A program made the translations under genes and the position numbers. Below are positions 51,640 through 61,059 of a stretch of DNA of 64,000 bases, in pieces; the stretch's first letter is position 1, and every line of letters starts with the position of its first letter. This DNA comes from CAVYGN01 sp963796325 (GTDB taxonomy: Bacteria > Spirochaetota > Brevinematia > Brevinematales > JAOACQ01). Under the pieces are notes generated by a model. It made no database searches and was not told the DNA's origin. It saw nothing but the letters and a program-made list of their open reading frames with translations. The stretch covers positions 992,001 through 1,056,000 of the forward strand of contig CAWCLF010000001.1 of assembly GCA_963796325.1 (NCBI GenBank). The letters run 5' to 3'.

Positions 51640-53613
51640 ATGAAGAGGGCGGTCTCTTTATTATTCATTCTTTTTACAGCCGTTAGTATTTCACATCCTG
51701 TCGTTACAAGGTATCTGAGCGACTTCAAATTCGACAATATCGAACTCTACAGTTTCAGCAATGTCAGCTTTATGGAAAACAGGGGGATCGAAATCTCCGG
51801 CGGGTATAAAGAAATATTTTCGGCGCAGTATCCCGTATGGTCAATGACGGTCTGGAAGGGCGGCCTTGCGGCCGGCGCCGGTGATCCGGCAAGGGTCCTT
51901 TTTTTGAACGATGAAGGAAGCAAAGTCGTTTATGAATCTTCAAACGACGTACTGATAAGCGATATCCAGGAAATCAACGGATCATTGCATGCGCTGTCGT
52001 TCCCGAAGGCGAAAATCCTGGTGCTCGATCCGGACTTCAAAGTTAGAAAAAGGATAACTCTCGGCAATGAATACGCATGGAGCATAATACCGGATATTAA
52101 AGGATATTATGTCCTTGCAGGCAGCCCTGCGGAACTCTATCATTTTAACGAAAAAGACGAACAGGATTTTACCGCAGACGTGAAGGGAGAGGATAACCTG
52201 TTGAGGGGCGTAATAGCCGGGGGCGATCTTTATTTTTCAGCCGACGGGAACGTTCTGTACAGGTTCGAAGCCGCAAGTAAAAAAGTGAAAGCCGTTTTTT
52301 CGTTCGACAATTCGATAATGGACATAATTTACCGTGAACGCAGGATATACCTGATCACATCGGTATCCGAAACAAAAAAAACGGGGTTTAGCCAGACCGG
52401 GGAATCCTCTTCGGCTGATGACGACAGCACTTCGCCCGTCAGGGATACACCTGAAAAGAAAAGTTCGAAGACCATGAGCGGCAAGAGTGCGCTTTTCTCA
52501 TACGATCCAAAGGGTTCGATAGAAAAGATATTCGAAAAGCCGGGAATCAGGTTCATTGCCCTTTCATATATGAACGATTCCATAATCGTCGGTACAGATA
52601 AGAATGCAGGATATTACCAGATATCCCTGCAGGGCAATCTTAAAAGATTTTCCGGATTCGGCAGAGGAAAATTCGCGAGGTTTTTCAATTTAAAAGGTGA
52701 AAATTATGCGCTCCTGCTCGAACCTGCCAGGATCATCAGAATGTCCGGGAACTACTCTGCCGCAGGCTCTGTTCTTTCGGGCGTTTTCGATACAGGCAAT
52801 ATTTCCCGCTGGGGAAAACCGTTTATCTTAAGCACAATATATCCCGGAACGGGTTTGAAAATATTTACACGTTCCGGCGCTCTGGCGCAGGAAGATTTAT
52901 GGGATGACTGGGTCCCCTATGATAATAAAATAAATTCCAGCCCAAACAGGTTTTTTCAATACAAAATTGAACTTTCGGCAGGCGGGGGAAAATCTCCCGA
53001 GTTTACAAGCATGGTTATCCCTTATGTCCAGAAAAACAGCGCCCCGAGGATCGAGAAATTAGCCTTTAATTATAACAATAATACATACAGGATAAGCTGG
53101 GATGCCGTGGACGACGATAAAGACATACTGATCTACAATCTGTATCTTGCCCTTGACGGCGGCGCCTGGGTTAAAATCAACGATAAACCTGTTGAAGACT
53201 CAAGCTTCGATTTAAATACAGCCAATTTTCCTGAAGGGCAGTACCGCATCAAAATAACCGCTTCGGACGAAAGGTCGAACCCTCCTGAAGAAGCAAGGGA
53301 AGGCTACAGGATCAGCGAACCTTTCGTAATCGATAATTCACCTCCTGCAATAACCGACATTGCTGTAAAAAATATGCAGGGAACGGCGGACCTGTCGTTC
53401 AAGGTCTCCGATTCCCTGTCGCCGCTCCTGGAAGTAGATTATTCCGTTAACGGCATGAAGTGGATAAAAATAATACCGGACAGCGGAATTTATGATTCGC
53501 CGGCAGGCACGTTCAGCCTGAAATTAAAGGCCGAAAATCCGTCATTTGTAATGATAAAAGCGGTAGACCTTTACGGGAATTATTCGACAAAAGGTGTTTA
53601 TATCGGCAAATAG
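51640..53613 (+). CDS. Secreted beta-propeller/Ig-like protein
   Basis: 657 residues with a signal peptide (KRAVSLLFILFTAVSISHP). Residues about 45-390 look like an irregular beta-propeller: short repeated strands (DPARVLFLNDEGSKVVYES, AELYHFNEKD, ALFSYDPKGSIEKIFEKPG) as in two-component-sensor or NHL-like propellers. A polar low-complexity insertion lies at about 255-285. The C-terminal half has Ig/fibronectin-III-like beta domains (RISWDAVDDDKDILIYNLY; SPPAITDIAVKN). Function unknown; it probably acts in the periplasm or on the surface. I use ATG 51640 because of its promoter and CAGGAG; the longest frame would run back to 51514 into the cyclase gene. Its stop is 8 bp from the purL stop (convergent). 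Confidence 0.8.
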   Translation: MKRAVSLLFILFTAVSISHPVVTRYLSDFKFDNIELYSFSNVSFMENRGIEISGGYKEIFSAQYPVWSMTVWKGGLAAGAGDPARVLFLNDEGSKVVYESSNDVLISDIQEINGSLHALSFPKAKILVLDPDFKVRKRITLGNEYAWSIIPDIKGYYVLAGSPAELYHFNEKDEQDFTADVKGEDNLLRGVIAGGDLYFSADGNVLYRFEAASKKVKAVFSFDNSIMDIIYRERRIYLITSVSETKKTGFSQTGESSSADDDSTSPVRDTPEKKSSKTMSGKSALFSYDPKGSIEKIFEKPGIRFIALSYMNDSIIVGTDKNAGYYQISLQGNLKRFSGFGRGKFARFFNLKGENYALLLEPARIIRMSGNYSAAGSVLSGVFDTGNISRWGKPFILSTIYPGTGLKIFTRSGALAQEDLWDDWVPYDNKINSSPNRFFQYKIELSAGGGKSPEFTSMVIPYVQKNSAPRIEKLAFNYNNNTYRISWDAVDDDKDILIYNLYLALDGGAWVKINDKPVEDSSFDLNTANFPEGQYRIKITASDERSNPPEEAREGYRISEPFVIDNSPPAITDIAVKNMQGTADLSFKVSDSLSPLLEVDYSVNGMKWIKIIPDSGIYDSPAGTFSLKLKAENPSFVMIKAVDLYGNYSTKGVYIGK

Positions 53614-53621
53614 TCTGCAGT

Positions 53622-56600
53622 TTATTTAAAATAACTCACACCGGCTTCGAAAATCGGCTGGAATTTGTTGCCCGGAATATTGACTGAAGTATAAGGGCCG
53701 GTCCTTTCCGAATGAGCCATTTTTCCAAGTATGCGGCCGTCCGGGCTTGTAATGCCTTCTACCGCAAAAGACGAACCGTTAGGATTGTAAGGCATATCCA
53801 TCGATGCCGATCCGTTTTCATCCACGTATTGGGTCGCTATCTGTCCGTTTCTTTTAAGCTCTTCGATGACTTCCGCGCTTGCTGCAAACCGGCCTTCACC
53901 ATGGGAAACCGGAAGAGTGTGGACGTCGCCAAGAGAGGAATTGTAAAACCATGGCGACAGTTTCGACACGACCATGGTCCTGATCATTGAAGACATATGC
54001 CTGCCTATAGAGTTATATGTGAGGGTGGGGGACGATTCGCCCAGATCGCGGATCTCGCCGTATGGAACAAGGCCCAGTTTGATAAGAGCCTGAAATCCGT
54101 TGCAGACCCCCAGAATAAGTCCGCCTCTTTTTTTCAGGAGTTCCATGACCGCTTCGCTTACAAAACCATTCCTGAAAACTGCTGCAATAAACTTGCCCGA
54201 GCCTTCAGGCTCGTCGCCTGCCGAAAATCCCCCGGGGATCATAATTATCTGCGACTTTCCGATTTTAGATACGAGGCCGGAAATTGATTCTTCAATATCA
54301 TTTTTCGTCCTGTTCCTGAAGATGAAGATGTCGGGTTCTGCACCTGCCTTTTCGAATGCGCGAGCGGAATCATATTCGCAATTTGTTCCGGGGAATACGG
54401 GGATAAGTACGGAGGGTTTGACTCTTTTTTCAGGAGATTTTAAGATGCGGATCTTATCATAAAACCAGGGCCCGATATGAACTTTAGTTTTTTTAGTCCT
54501 GAAGGGATAGACGTCATTTAAGACGTTCAGCCACTCTGCCGCGAGATTTTCAAGAGATATCGAAACGCCTTCAATTTTTATTGACTCGTCCGCCGCGGTA
54601 TAACCCAACAGGATGCTGTCCAGCTTTGCCAAAGCGCTGCCGGTTTCATCGCCGGAAGCTTCAATTACAAAGGATCCGAACCCTGGCCCGAAAAGGGCCC
54701 TTCTCGAAAGCTGCGAACCGATATCGAGGCCTATCATATTGCCGAAGCTCATCTTGCTCACCGCTTCACAGATCCCGTAAGCTCCTATCGAGCGGGCGGA
54801 AATTATTTTTTTATCCAGAATGAGACCGTATAAAGTGCTGCAGACCTTGCAAAAATAGGGCCAGTCCGGTATAAAGGCATCGTCCATCCTGAGGGGCAGG
54901 TAAAATACCGGCGATCCCGCTTTTTTAAATTCCGGGGTAATTATTTTCGTTACATCAACAGGCGCAACGGCAAAACTCACAAGGGTCGGCGGAACAGAAA
55001 GATCGTTGAAGGAACCCGACATGCTGTCCTTCCCTCCGATAGCGGGGATTGACAGCTCCATCTGGGCGCTATAGGCGCCTAAAAGCGATGCGAAAGGTTT
55101 TCCCCATTTCGAAGGCGAATTCCCGAGCCGTTCGAAATATTCCTGGAGGGACAGCCTGATTCTCGAATAATCGGCTCCCGCCGCCGCAGCTTTGGCGACA
55201 CTGTCGACGACTGCATATAACCCGCCATGATAAGGGCTCCATTTAGAAATAGAGGGATCGAAACCCCAGCTCATTACAGTGCCGGCTGTCGTATCGAAAT
55301 CCTGAACGGGCAGCTTAGCGCACATGCTCTGTGAAGGTGCCAGGCCTGTCCCGCCGCCGAAAGGCATATTGACCGTCAGAGCGCCTATTGAACTGTCGAA
55401 CATTTCGACAAGTCCCTTTTCCGAAGCTGAGTTGAGATTGGTCAAACCAAGCGTCCAGGCCCTGCCGAGAGCGCCATGTGAAAATTCTTCGCCTATATTC
55501 GTAAAGGGAGAAAGGCCGGCATCCGGGGATAATACCTCAACTTTTGTATGCCTTTCGGCACCGCTTGAGTTTAGAAATTCCCTGCCGATATCGGCAATTG
55601 TTTTCCCGCGCCAGGTCATTCTGACCCTGTTGTCGGAAGTGACTTCCGCAACAATCACGGCCTCCAGGTTTTCAGCCCCGGCCGCCTCTATAAAGGACTG
55701 CGCCTCAAGAGGTCCGGTAACTACGGCCATCCTTTCCTGGGATTCTGAAATTGCCAGTTCCGTACCGTCGAGCCCTTTGTATTTTTTCGGTACGGCGTCG
55801 AGGTTTATCAAAAGACCGGGTGCTATTTCACCTATTGCTACAGATACGCCCCCCGCTCCGAAATCATTGCATCTTTTAACAAGAAGGGCGACTTCGGGAT
55901 TTCTGAAAAGCCGCTGTATTTTCCTTTCCTCGGGAGCGTTTCCCTTCTGAACCTCTGCCCCGGCTTTGGCGATAGATTCTTCCGTATGAATTTTTGATGA
56001 TCCGGTAGCGCCTCCGCAGCCGTCCCGGCCGGTTTTACCTCCCAGAAGGATCACGACGTCTCCCTTGACCGGCACTTCCCTGCGAACCGCCTTTCGGGGG
56101 GCCGCTCCGATCACAGCGCCGATCTCCATCCTCTTTGCAACATAGCCTTCATCGTAAACTTCAGCGACATGGCCTGTGGCAAGGCCGATCTGGTTCCCGT
56201 AAGAGCTGTAGCCATGGGCGGCTTCCGTGCATATCTTCCTCTGCGGGAGTTTCCCGGGCAGCGTATCTTTCGAGCTTTTTCTCGGGTCGCCGCTGCCTGT
56301 AACCCTCATTGCCTGGTAAACATAAGATCGTCCCGACAGAGGATCCCGTATGGCGCCGCCTATGCAGGTTGCAGCGCCGCCGAATGGTTCTATTTCGGTA
56401 GGGTGGTTATGGGTTTCGTTCTTAAACATAACCAGCCATTCCTCTTTCAAACCGTTCCTTTCGACAGGCACAACTATACTGCAGGCATTTATTTCATCAG
56501 ACTCGTCGAGATCCGGCAAAAGCCCTTTCCTTTTGATTTCTTTCATCGCGATAGTCGCCAGATCCATCAGGCAGACGCTTTTTCCGGGGGCGGCTCCGTA

Positions 56601-57425
56601 ATTGTTCCTTTGTGTTAAAAGGTAGCTTTGATAGGCCTGTTCCATTATTTTTTTATATGGCCCTTCCTTGAAATCTATTCCGTCAATTATGGTCATGAAT
56701 GTAGTATGACGGCAATGGTCGGACCAGTATGTATCGATGATCCTTAATTCGGTAAGAGTCGGATCGCGCCTTTCATGGTCCCTGAAATACGATTGAAAAA
56801 AGGAGAGGTCGTTTATATCCATCGCCAGTCCGAGTTCTGTAATGAGCTCCTTAAGTGACGCATTATCCATCCCGGGCAGCCCTTTCAAAACGGGAATATC
56901 GGGCGGTTCATCATATTTTTCTAAAAGGGTAGAGGGTTTTTCGAGCGAAGATTCTCTTGAATCGACGGGGTTTATTACATATTTTTTTATGCTGCTGCGG
57001 TCGGCCTCTGTGATGCTTCCCAGGATGACAAGCACGGCTGCGTATCTTACGGCGGGTTTTTCGCCTCTTGTAAGGATCTGTATAGCCTGGGCCGCAGAAT
57101 CGGCCCTCTGGTCATACTGGCCCGGAAGGTATTCCCTTCCGAAAATGAAAGTATTTTCGCTTTCCGCCAAAGCAGGATGATCCTCGTCGAAAATGAAATC
57201 AAGCGGGGGCTCGGCAAAAACTGTAAAGCGGGACCTGTCATACATCTCTTCGGTAATGCCCTGGATATCATACCGGTGCAATAACTTCAGATCATCTACG
57301 CCTTCTATACGGAGGACGGCTTTAATATCGTGAAGAATTCCCAGGGCTTCATTGTCGAATTCAGGTCTTTTTTCGGTGTATATACGGAAAACATGGTTTT
57401 CCATTGTTTTAAATTCCTGTTCCAT
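53622..57425 (-). CDS. purL: Phosphoribosylformylglycinamidine synthase, single-chain
   Basis: Catalyses step four of purine synthesis, converting FGAR, glutamine and ATP to FGAM. 1267 residues: the long fused type, with synthetase and glutaminase in one chain. The synthetase part has YWSDHCRHTTF, FKNETHNHPTEIEPFGGAAT and CNDFGAGGVSVAIGE. The C-terminal glutaminase (about 1005-1260) has nucleophile Cys1108 in LGVCNGFQALIKLG, the SHGEGRF loop and His/Glu in MAHSERTGPY (about 1238-1240). The order and lack of an N-terminal gamma-proteobacterial domain resemble the Clostridium/Bacteroides-type long PurL. It appears complete. ATG 57425 follows AGGACG; an in-frame ATG at 57404 is an alternative. 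No other purine genes are nearby. Confidence 0.95.
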   Translation of the reverse strand: MEQEFKTMENHVFRIYTEKRPEFDNEALGILHDIKAVLRIEGVDDLKLLHRYDIQGITEEMYDRSRFTVFAEPPLDFIFDEDHPALAESENTFIFGREYLPGQYDQRADSAAQAIQILTRGEKPAVRYAAVLVILGSITEADRSSIKKYVINPVDSRESSLEKPSTLLEKYDEPPDIPVLKGLPGMDNASLKELITELGLAMDINDLSFFQSYFRDHERRDPTLTELRIIDTYWSDHCRHTTFMTIIDGIDFKEGPYKKIMEQAYQSYLLTQRNNYGAAPGKSVCLMDLATIAMKEIKRKGLLPDLDESDEINACSIVVPVERNGLKEEWLVMFKNETHNHPTEIEPFGGAATCIGGAIRDPLSGRSYVYQAMRVTGSGDPRKSSKDTLPGKLPQRKICTEAAHGYSSYGNQIGLATGHVAEVYDEGYVAKRMEIGAVIGAAPRKAVRREVPVKGDVVILLGGKTGRDGCGGATGSSKIHTEESIAKAGAEVQKGNAPEERKIQRLFRNPEVALLVKRCNDFGAGGVSVAIGEIAPGLLINLDAVPKKYKGLDGTELAISESQERMAVVTGPLEAQSFIEAAGAENLEAVIVAEVTSDNRVRMTWRGKTIADIGREFLNSSGAERHTKVEVLSPDAGLSPFTNIGEEFSHGALGRAWTLGLTNLNSASEKGLVEMFDSSIGALTVNMPFGGGTGLAPSQSMCAKLPVQDFDTTAGTVMSWGFDPSISKWSPYHGGLYAVVDSVAKAAAAGADYSRIRLSLQEYFERLGNSPSKWGKPFASLLGAYSAQMELSIPAIGGKDSMSGSFNDLSVPPTLVSFAVAPVDVTKIITPEFKKAGSPVFYLPLRMDDAFIPDWPYFCKVCSTLYGLILDKKIISARSIGAYGICEAVSKMSFGNMIGLDIGSQLSRRALFGPGFGSFVIEASGDETGSALAKLDSILLGYTAADESIKIEGVSISLENLAAEWLNVLNDVYPFRTKKTKVHIGPWFYDKIRILKSPEKRVKPSVLIPVFPGTNCEYDSARAFEKAGAEPDIFIFRNRTKNDIEESISGLVSKIGKSQIIMIPGGFSAGDEPEGSGKFIAAVFRNGFVSEAVMELLKKRGGLILGVCNGFQALIKLGLVPYGEIRDLGESSPTLTYNSIGRHMSSMIRTMVVSKLSPWFYNSSLGDVHTLPVSHGEGRFAASAEVIEELKRNGQIATQYVDENGSASMDMPYNPNGSSFAVEGITSPDGRILGKMAHSERTGPYTSVNIPGNKFQPIFEAGVSYFK

Positions 57426-57486
57426 AAGGACGTCCTATAATTAAATTTGTTATGAAAAATAAGAATTCCGATTTTCTAAAATTTCT

Positions 57487-57567
57487 TGGGCCCAATGCAC
57501 TTGTGTCCTTAAGGGCGTGGGCTTGCCTACACCCTTAAGGGGTGCGGGGTATTTAGAAGCGGCCATA
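57487..57567. repeat. Degenerate TTAA-element remnant with strong hairpin
   Basis: The 296-bp gap between purL and the TatT-like gene holds a remnant. A 29-bp stretch (57487-57515) is nearly the same as 11303-11330 inside the MITE-like element. A 15-bp imperfect hairpin spans 57508-57539 (CTTAAGGG with CCCTTAAG closing it). A worn right end, 57549-57567, matches the IS terminus at about 15 of 20 positions. The rest of the gap holds the promoter at 57668. Confidence 0.55.
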
Positions 57568-57667
57568 AAATATTATAGAGGATGATGACGAAAAAATAAA
57601 TAAAAAAACCGGAATCCTGCTGCAAATCAGCGGCGCCCCTGAAATTCTCCGTCTAATGAAAGTTAAG

Positions 57668-57696
57668 TTGATTTTATGACGATCATGAAGTAAAAT
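57668..57696 (+). promoter_or_regulatory. Promoter for the TatT-like gene
   Basis: TTGATT (57668-57673), a 17-bp spacer and TAAAAT (57691-57696), 25 bp before the ATG. Same boxes and spacing as at 49315. Confidence 0.5.
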
Positions 57697-57721
57697 AATC
57701 TTCATTTTTACGGCGGACTTA

Positions 57722-58510
57722 ATGAAGCAAATATTATTTTCATTTATTTTTATCAATTTTCTGATGTTTTCATTTCACTATATTTTCTCACTGACTTCCG
57801 AAGATTTTCTGAATTCTGAAATTACAAAAAAAAGGAATACCGCCAGGGGCAACATTGAATTGATAAGGACCATATCGAATGAAATAGTTCATAATCCCGG
57901 CAGCTACGATCTTTATTGGGAATCGGCGGCACTATGGTATACAGAAGGTCAATTCTTTTCGTCAAATATTGAATCGAAAAAATATTGTTTCGCATTATCG
58001 AGAGATTATGCCCTCGCTGCAGTAAGGCTAAATCCTTACGGTCCCGACGGACATTACTGGCTCGGCGTTGCCTATGCTCTGTGGTCGGAAGCTAACGGCA
58101 TTCTCGACAGCCTGTTCTATGTAGGTGATATCATTAATGAGATGACCAAAGTTATTGATCTTAAGCCTGATTATTTTCATGGTTCTGCCTATGCTATCAG
58201 GGCAAAGGTTTACGACCTGGCGCCCGGATGGCCTATTTCTCTTGGCGATAAAGAGAAGTCCGAATTAGATATTCGCATGGCCCTCATGTACGGAAACGAT
58301 TACAGGTTTGTATTGATGACCTATGTCGAAATACTATTAAATGATGCAAGATACGAAGAGGCAAAACAGACCGCTCTGAAAGGGCTTACAATTCCCTATG
58401 ACAGGAGGGTGCCGCTCGAGGAAGATTTTATGATAGGGAAACTCAAAAGATATCTTAAAGAGGCTGACGAATGGCTGGAGCATAACGAAATGTTATCCCA
58501 TCCCAGTTGA
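57722..58510 (+). CDS. TatT-like TPR protein, probably secreted
   Basis: 262 residues with an N-terminal hydrophobic export segment (KQILFSFIFINFLMFSFHYIF). The body is helical and TPR-like: NPGSYDLYWESAALWYTEG, ALAAVRLNPYGPDGHYWLGV, KVIDLKPDYFHGSAYAIRA and an interrupted fourth repeat (DARYEEAKQTALKGL). The pattern YWLGVAYALWSEANGI...D is like the TatT/TP0956-type periplasmic TPR partner of TRAP transporters known from spirochaetes, but no TRAP genes are in the window. It may serve a different periplasmic transport or scaffold role. Its 3' end overlaps the convergent lipoprotein gene by 18 bp. Confidence 0.65.
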   Translation: MKQILFSFIFINFLMFSFHYIFSLTSEDFLNSEITKKRNTARGNIELIRTISNEIVHNPGSYDLYWESAALWYTEGQFFSSNIESKKYCFALSRDYALAAVRLNPYGPDGHYWLGVAYALWSEANGILDSLFYVGDIINEMTKVIDLKPDYFHGSAYAIRAKVYDLAPGWPISLGDKEKSELDIRMALMYGNDYRFVLMTYVEILLNDARYEEAKQTALKGLTIPYDRRVPLEEDFMIGKLKRYLKEADEWLEHNEMLSHPS

Positions 58511-59668
58511 ATATTTTTTCATTAGACGGTATAGCTTATTTTCAGATGCGCTGACTTTACCGGCAAGAAAGGAAGCCCTTGAATACATCTGCCTTCTCTC
58601 GGAAATATTTTTAAAGTCCTTGAGGCTGCCGGATATTTTCCTGAATTCCAATGCAAGATCCTTCCATGCTTCTGCAGATTCGTCAAGGGCCGCTATAATG
58701 GCCGGGAGATCGCTGTCATGAGTATTAAGATAAGCTTCTTTAAGATAACCCGCCATGAAAATCCTGAAAGCGGCGCCGTCATTCTGATCGAGTGAAATGT
58801 CATTATACAGCGTATAAAAGACCGTTTGAAGCAGACCGTAAAACCTGATACGTCTTTCGAAAAGATATATTTCGTTTGAAAGATTATCGGCCGCTTTTAT
58901 ACCCTGGTACGCGATAATGTTCCGTAACCGGCCGGGCACAGGACTTTCCATATTGCTTACTGTTTGACCTATGGCCGTCGAAACCGCCGTTTTCCAGTCG
59001 TATCTGTATCCGGGTTCTTTAGCAGGTATCCAGTAATATTCGAGCTGTGGAGGATCTACTTTTAATTTCGATCCGCGCGCATTATCAAGATCTTCTATGA
59101 AAAGCGCCTGCAGTTCCCTGTAAGGAGAATCGGAAACCCAGGCGGTATCATTTTCCGTATCGATGCCGAAAAGGGTAACATAATGATTACCGTCGGCGAT
59201 GTAATATGGCCCGGGTTTACCGCCGTAACGGTATGTAAGCCATCTGACGTCAACCTTTAAGATCACTGGAGACCCGGCACTAAGGATATTTTTTATTTCC
59301 GTCCATGAAAACCGATCATCTTCAGGAATTTCCCGTCGGAAGGGAATACGGGCGCCCCTGAGAAATACTGAAATCGCTTCAGGGCTTTCAAAACTCATTA
59401 TCGGGATCTCGCTTTTCTGCATAGAGAGTCCGATCCCGCCGCCGCCCAGTATATCCATTTCACTTAGATTGTATCCGGAATAGGAAAGGGCGTTTTCCAG
59501 CGCTCCGCTTTCGCTGTTTATGCATGGTTTGATAGTAATGTTAGTCAATAAATATTTTTCATATGCTATTTTTCCATTTTTTCCGTTATTGTTTATCCAG
59601 GGTGATGAACATCCGCAAGCGCCTAACAGCAAGATCATGATAAAGCGCCCGGCAATTTGCAATTTCAT
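58493..59668 (-). CDS. BtrH-like (C39-fold) lipoprotein
   Basis: 391 residues with a lipoprotein-like signal (FIMILLLGACGC; Cys18 or Cys20). The N-terminal half resembles the butirosin-biosynthesis H domain (C39-peptidase-like fold): NSESGALENALSYSGYNLSE, then GGGGIGL, and later GNHYVTLFGID, the conserved His segment. In BtrH the first block is HC-x-x-x-AL; here the Cys position seems to be Ser52, with a Cys three residues earlier (Cys49), so the activity is uncertain. The C-terminal half (about 230-390) is helical. I use ATG 59668, overlapping the ThuA-like gene stop as ATGA; a GTG at 59680 would add four residues. It is the last gene of the reverse-strand carbohydrate cluster. Confidence 0.65.
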   Translation of the reverse strand: MKLQIAGRFIMILLLGACGCSSPWINNNGKNGKIAYEKYLLTNITIKPCINSESGALENALSYSGYNLSEMDILGGGGIGLSMQKSEIPIMSFESPEAISVFLRGARIPFRREIPEDDRFSWTEIKNILSAGSPVILKVDVRWLTYRYGGKPGPYYIADGNHYVTLFGIDTENDTAWVSDSPYRELQALFIEDLDNARGSKLKVDPPQLEYYWIPAKEPGYRYDWKTAVSTAIGQTVSNMESPVPGRLRNIIAYQGIKAADNLSNEIYLFERRIRFYGLLQTVFYTLYNDISLDQNDGAAFRIFMAGYLKEAYLNTHDSDLPAIIAALDESAEAWKDLALEFRKISGSLKDFKNISERRQMYSRASFLAGKVSASENKLYRLMKKYSTGMG

Positions 59669-60315
59669 ATTTGACCGCACCAGTTTAAGGCATTGGATAT
59701 AATACTTTTATAATACGGATTTTCTATCTGGCTCTGTCCATGCCCGAGCGATATATAAAAAACACGTCCAAGCCCGTAAGGCTTGGCCCATGCTACCGGC
59801 CTTTCGAACCCTGCGAAATCACAGAGCATTAGAAGTTCATATGGAGGATAGGTCTCCATTAAATAAAGCTCGTCGACTATTTCAAATTCTTCTATTTTAT
59901 CCATTATCGGGTGGGCTGTATTTTTGATCCTGATGCGGTACGTTTGCCCCATCTTCGGATGGGTGAGGAATTTACCGCCTATCATATGGATATATTCGGG
60001 AGTATCGGGGGCAGAGACCAGCGCTCCATGCACCCCTATAAACCCTTTCGGCTTTCCGGTATCGCCCCATGGATTCCCGATAACGGCGCTGCATAAACCC
60101 TGCGCCTGCGCCTGCGTCAAATCGGCCCCGTTTGAAAAAGATAAGATAATATCGAAAGGATTGATATTACCGGGTAAGAGTTTGTCCTTGTCGGAAGACA
60201 GAGTCGCTATAAAGCCGCAATTTTGCACAATACCGCTGAATAGAGGACCTAATATTTCATAGTCATGAAAACCCTGGGAATCGCCTCCGATGATAAGGAC
60301 TTTTTTTGCTTTCAT
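59665..60315 (-). CDS. ThuA-like protein
   Basis: 216 residues resembling the ThuA-like (trehalose-utilisation) fold, a flavodoxin/glutaminase-like sandwich. KVLIIGGDSQGFHDYEILG opens it. GFIGVHGAL is the elbow region, HPKMGQTYRIRI and HPIMDKIEEFEIVDELYLM are the typical middle, and PVAWAKPYGLGRVFYISLGHG ends with the conserved His. Members of the family often sit beside sugar epimerases, glycosidases and sugar permeases, as here. The catalytic role is unsettled in the literature known to me. It overlaps the lipoprotein gene by 4 bp and is 9 bp from the SDR gene, so all belong to one transcript. Confidence 0.8.
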   Translation of the reverse strand: MKAKKVLIIGGDSQGFHDYEILGPLFSGIVQNCGFIATLSSDKDKLLPGNINPFDIILSFSNGADLTQAQAQGLCSAVIGNPWGDTGKPKGFIGVHGALVSAPDTPEYIHMIGGKFLTHPKMGQTYRIRIKNTAHPIMDKIEEFEIVDELYLMETYPPYELLMLCDFAGFERPVAWAKPYGLGRVFYISLGHGQSQIENPYYKSIISNALNWCGQI

Positions 60316-60324
60316 TTTAATTCA

Positions 60325-61044
60325 TTACCAGTTCATGGCTTTGCCGGCAGAATCCATATATATGGGGCCGTTCAGGTCCCATTTTTTATCCGAAAGGGCG
60401 ACGATTAATCCTGCCGCTTCATCGGGGCTGTCCGGCGCTTCCTCGCCTCCCATTCCGGTTTTCAGCCATCCGGGATGCACGGCAATGATCTTGATGCCGA
60501 ATTCGGACAGCCTGTTCTGGAGTATTTTAGACTGCATGTTAAGGGCGGCTTTTGACATGCAGTATCCAAGTTCATCTTTGCGGAAAGATTCAGATATGCT
60601 GCCGGCTTCGGAAGAAATATTTATGATCAGCTTTTTATTCCCATTTTTTAAAAAATGCAGGAAATGCTTGACGACCAGTAGAGGACCGAAAGAATTGACT
60701 GCAATATTATCCCGGAGCGTACCGATGCTGACATCGGAAAGGTCGTCGATATGCTTCCAGCGATGGGCTGCCGGTTCAGGGTGTACACCGGCGTTATTGA
60801 TAATTATATCTATAAAATCTGATCTTTTACCCAGTTCGTCTGCGGTCTTTTTGACGGAATCTTCGTCGCTGACATCGGCAGTAAACGAAATTATACGGTC
60901 TTTATGCATGGCGGCGAGATTGCTGAACTCCGGGCTTTCCGATTTATTGAGGGCTATCAGGAAATCATGCCTTTCAAGAAATTTCTTTGACATGCTCAAC
61001 CCGAGACCCCGGCCTGCACCGGTTATCAATACGGTTCCGGGCAT
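60325..61044 (-). CDS. Short-chain dehydrogenase/reductase
   Basis: 239 residues of the classical SDR fold. Coenzyme motif TGAGRGLG (8-15), the acidic DVSDEDS stretch, NNAGVH (about 85-90), catalytic Ser in NISSEAGS, and the Tyr/Lys pair YCMSK (about 155-159) are all present, with HPGWLKTGMGG after it. It should oxidise or reduce a hydroxyl/keto group of a small molecule with NAD(P). Given the sugar permease and glycosidase genes in the same operon, a sugar or polyol is likely. It lies 15 bp downstream of the glycosidase-like gene. Confidence 0.92.
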   Translation of the reverse strand: MPGTVLITGAGRGLGLSMSKKFLERHDFLIALNKSESPEFSNLAAMHKDRIISFTADVSDEDSVKKTADELGKRSDFIDIIINNAGVHPEPAAHRWKHIDDLSDVSIGTLRDNIAVNSFGPLLVVKHFLHFLKNGNKKLIINISSEAGSISESFRKDELGYCMSKAALNMQSKILQNRLSEFGIKIIAVHPGWLKTGMGGEEAPDSPDEAAGLIVALSDKKWDLNGPIYMDSAGKAMNW

Positions 61045-61059
61045 TTTATTTCTCCTTTT

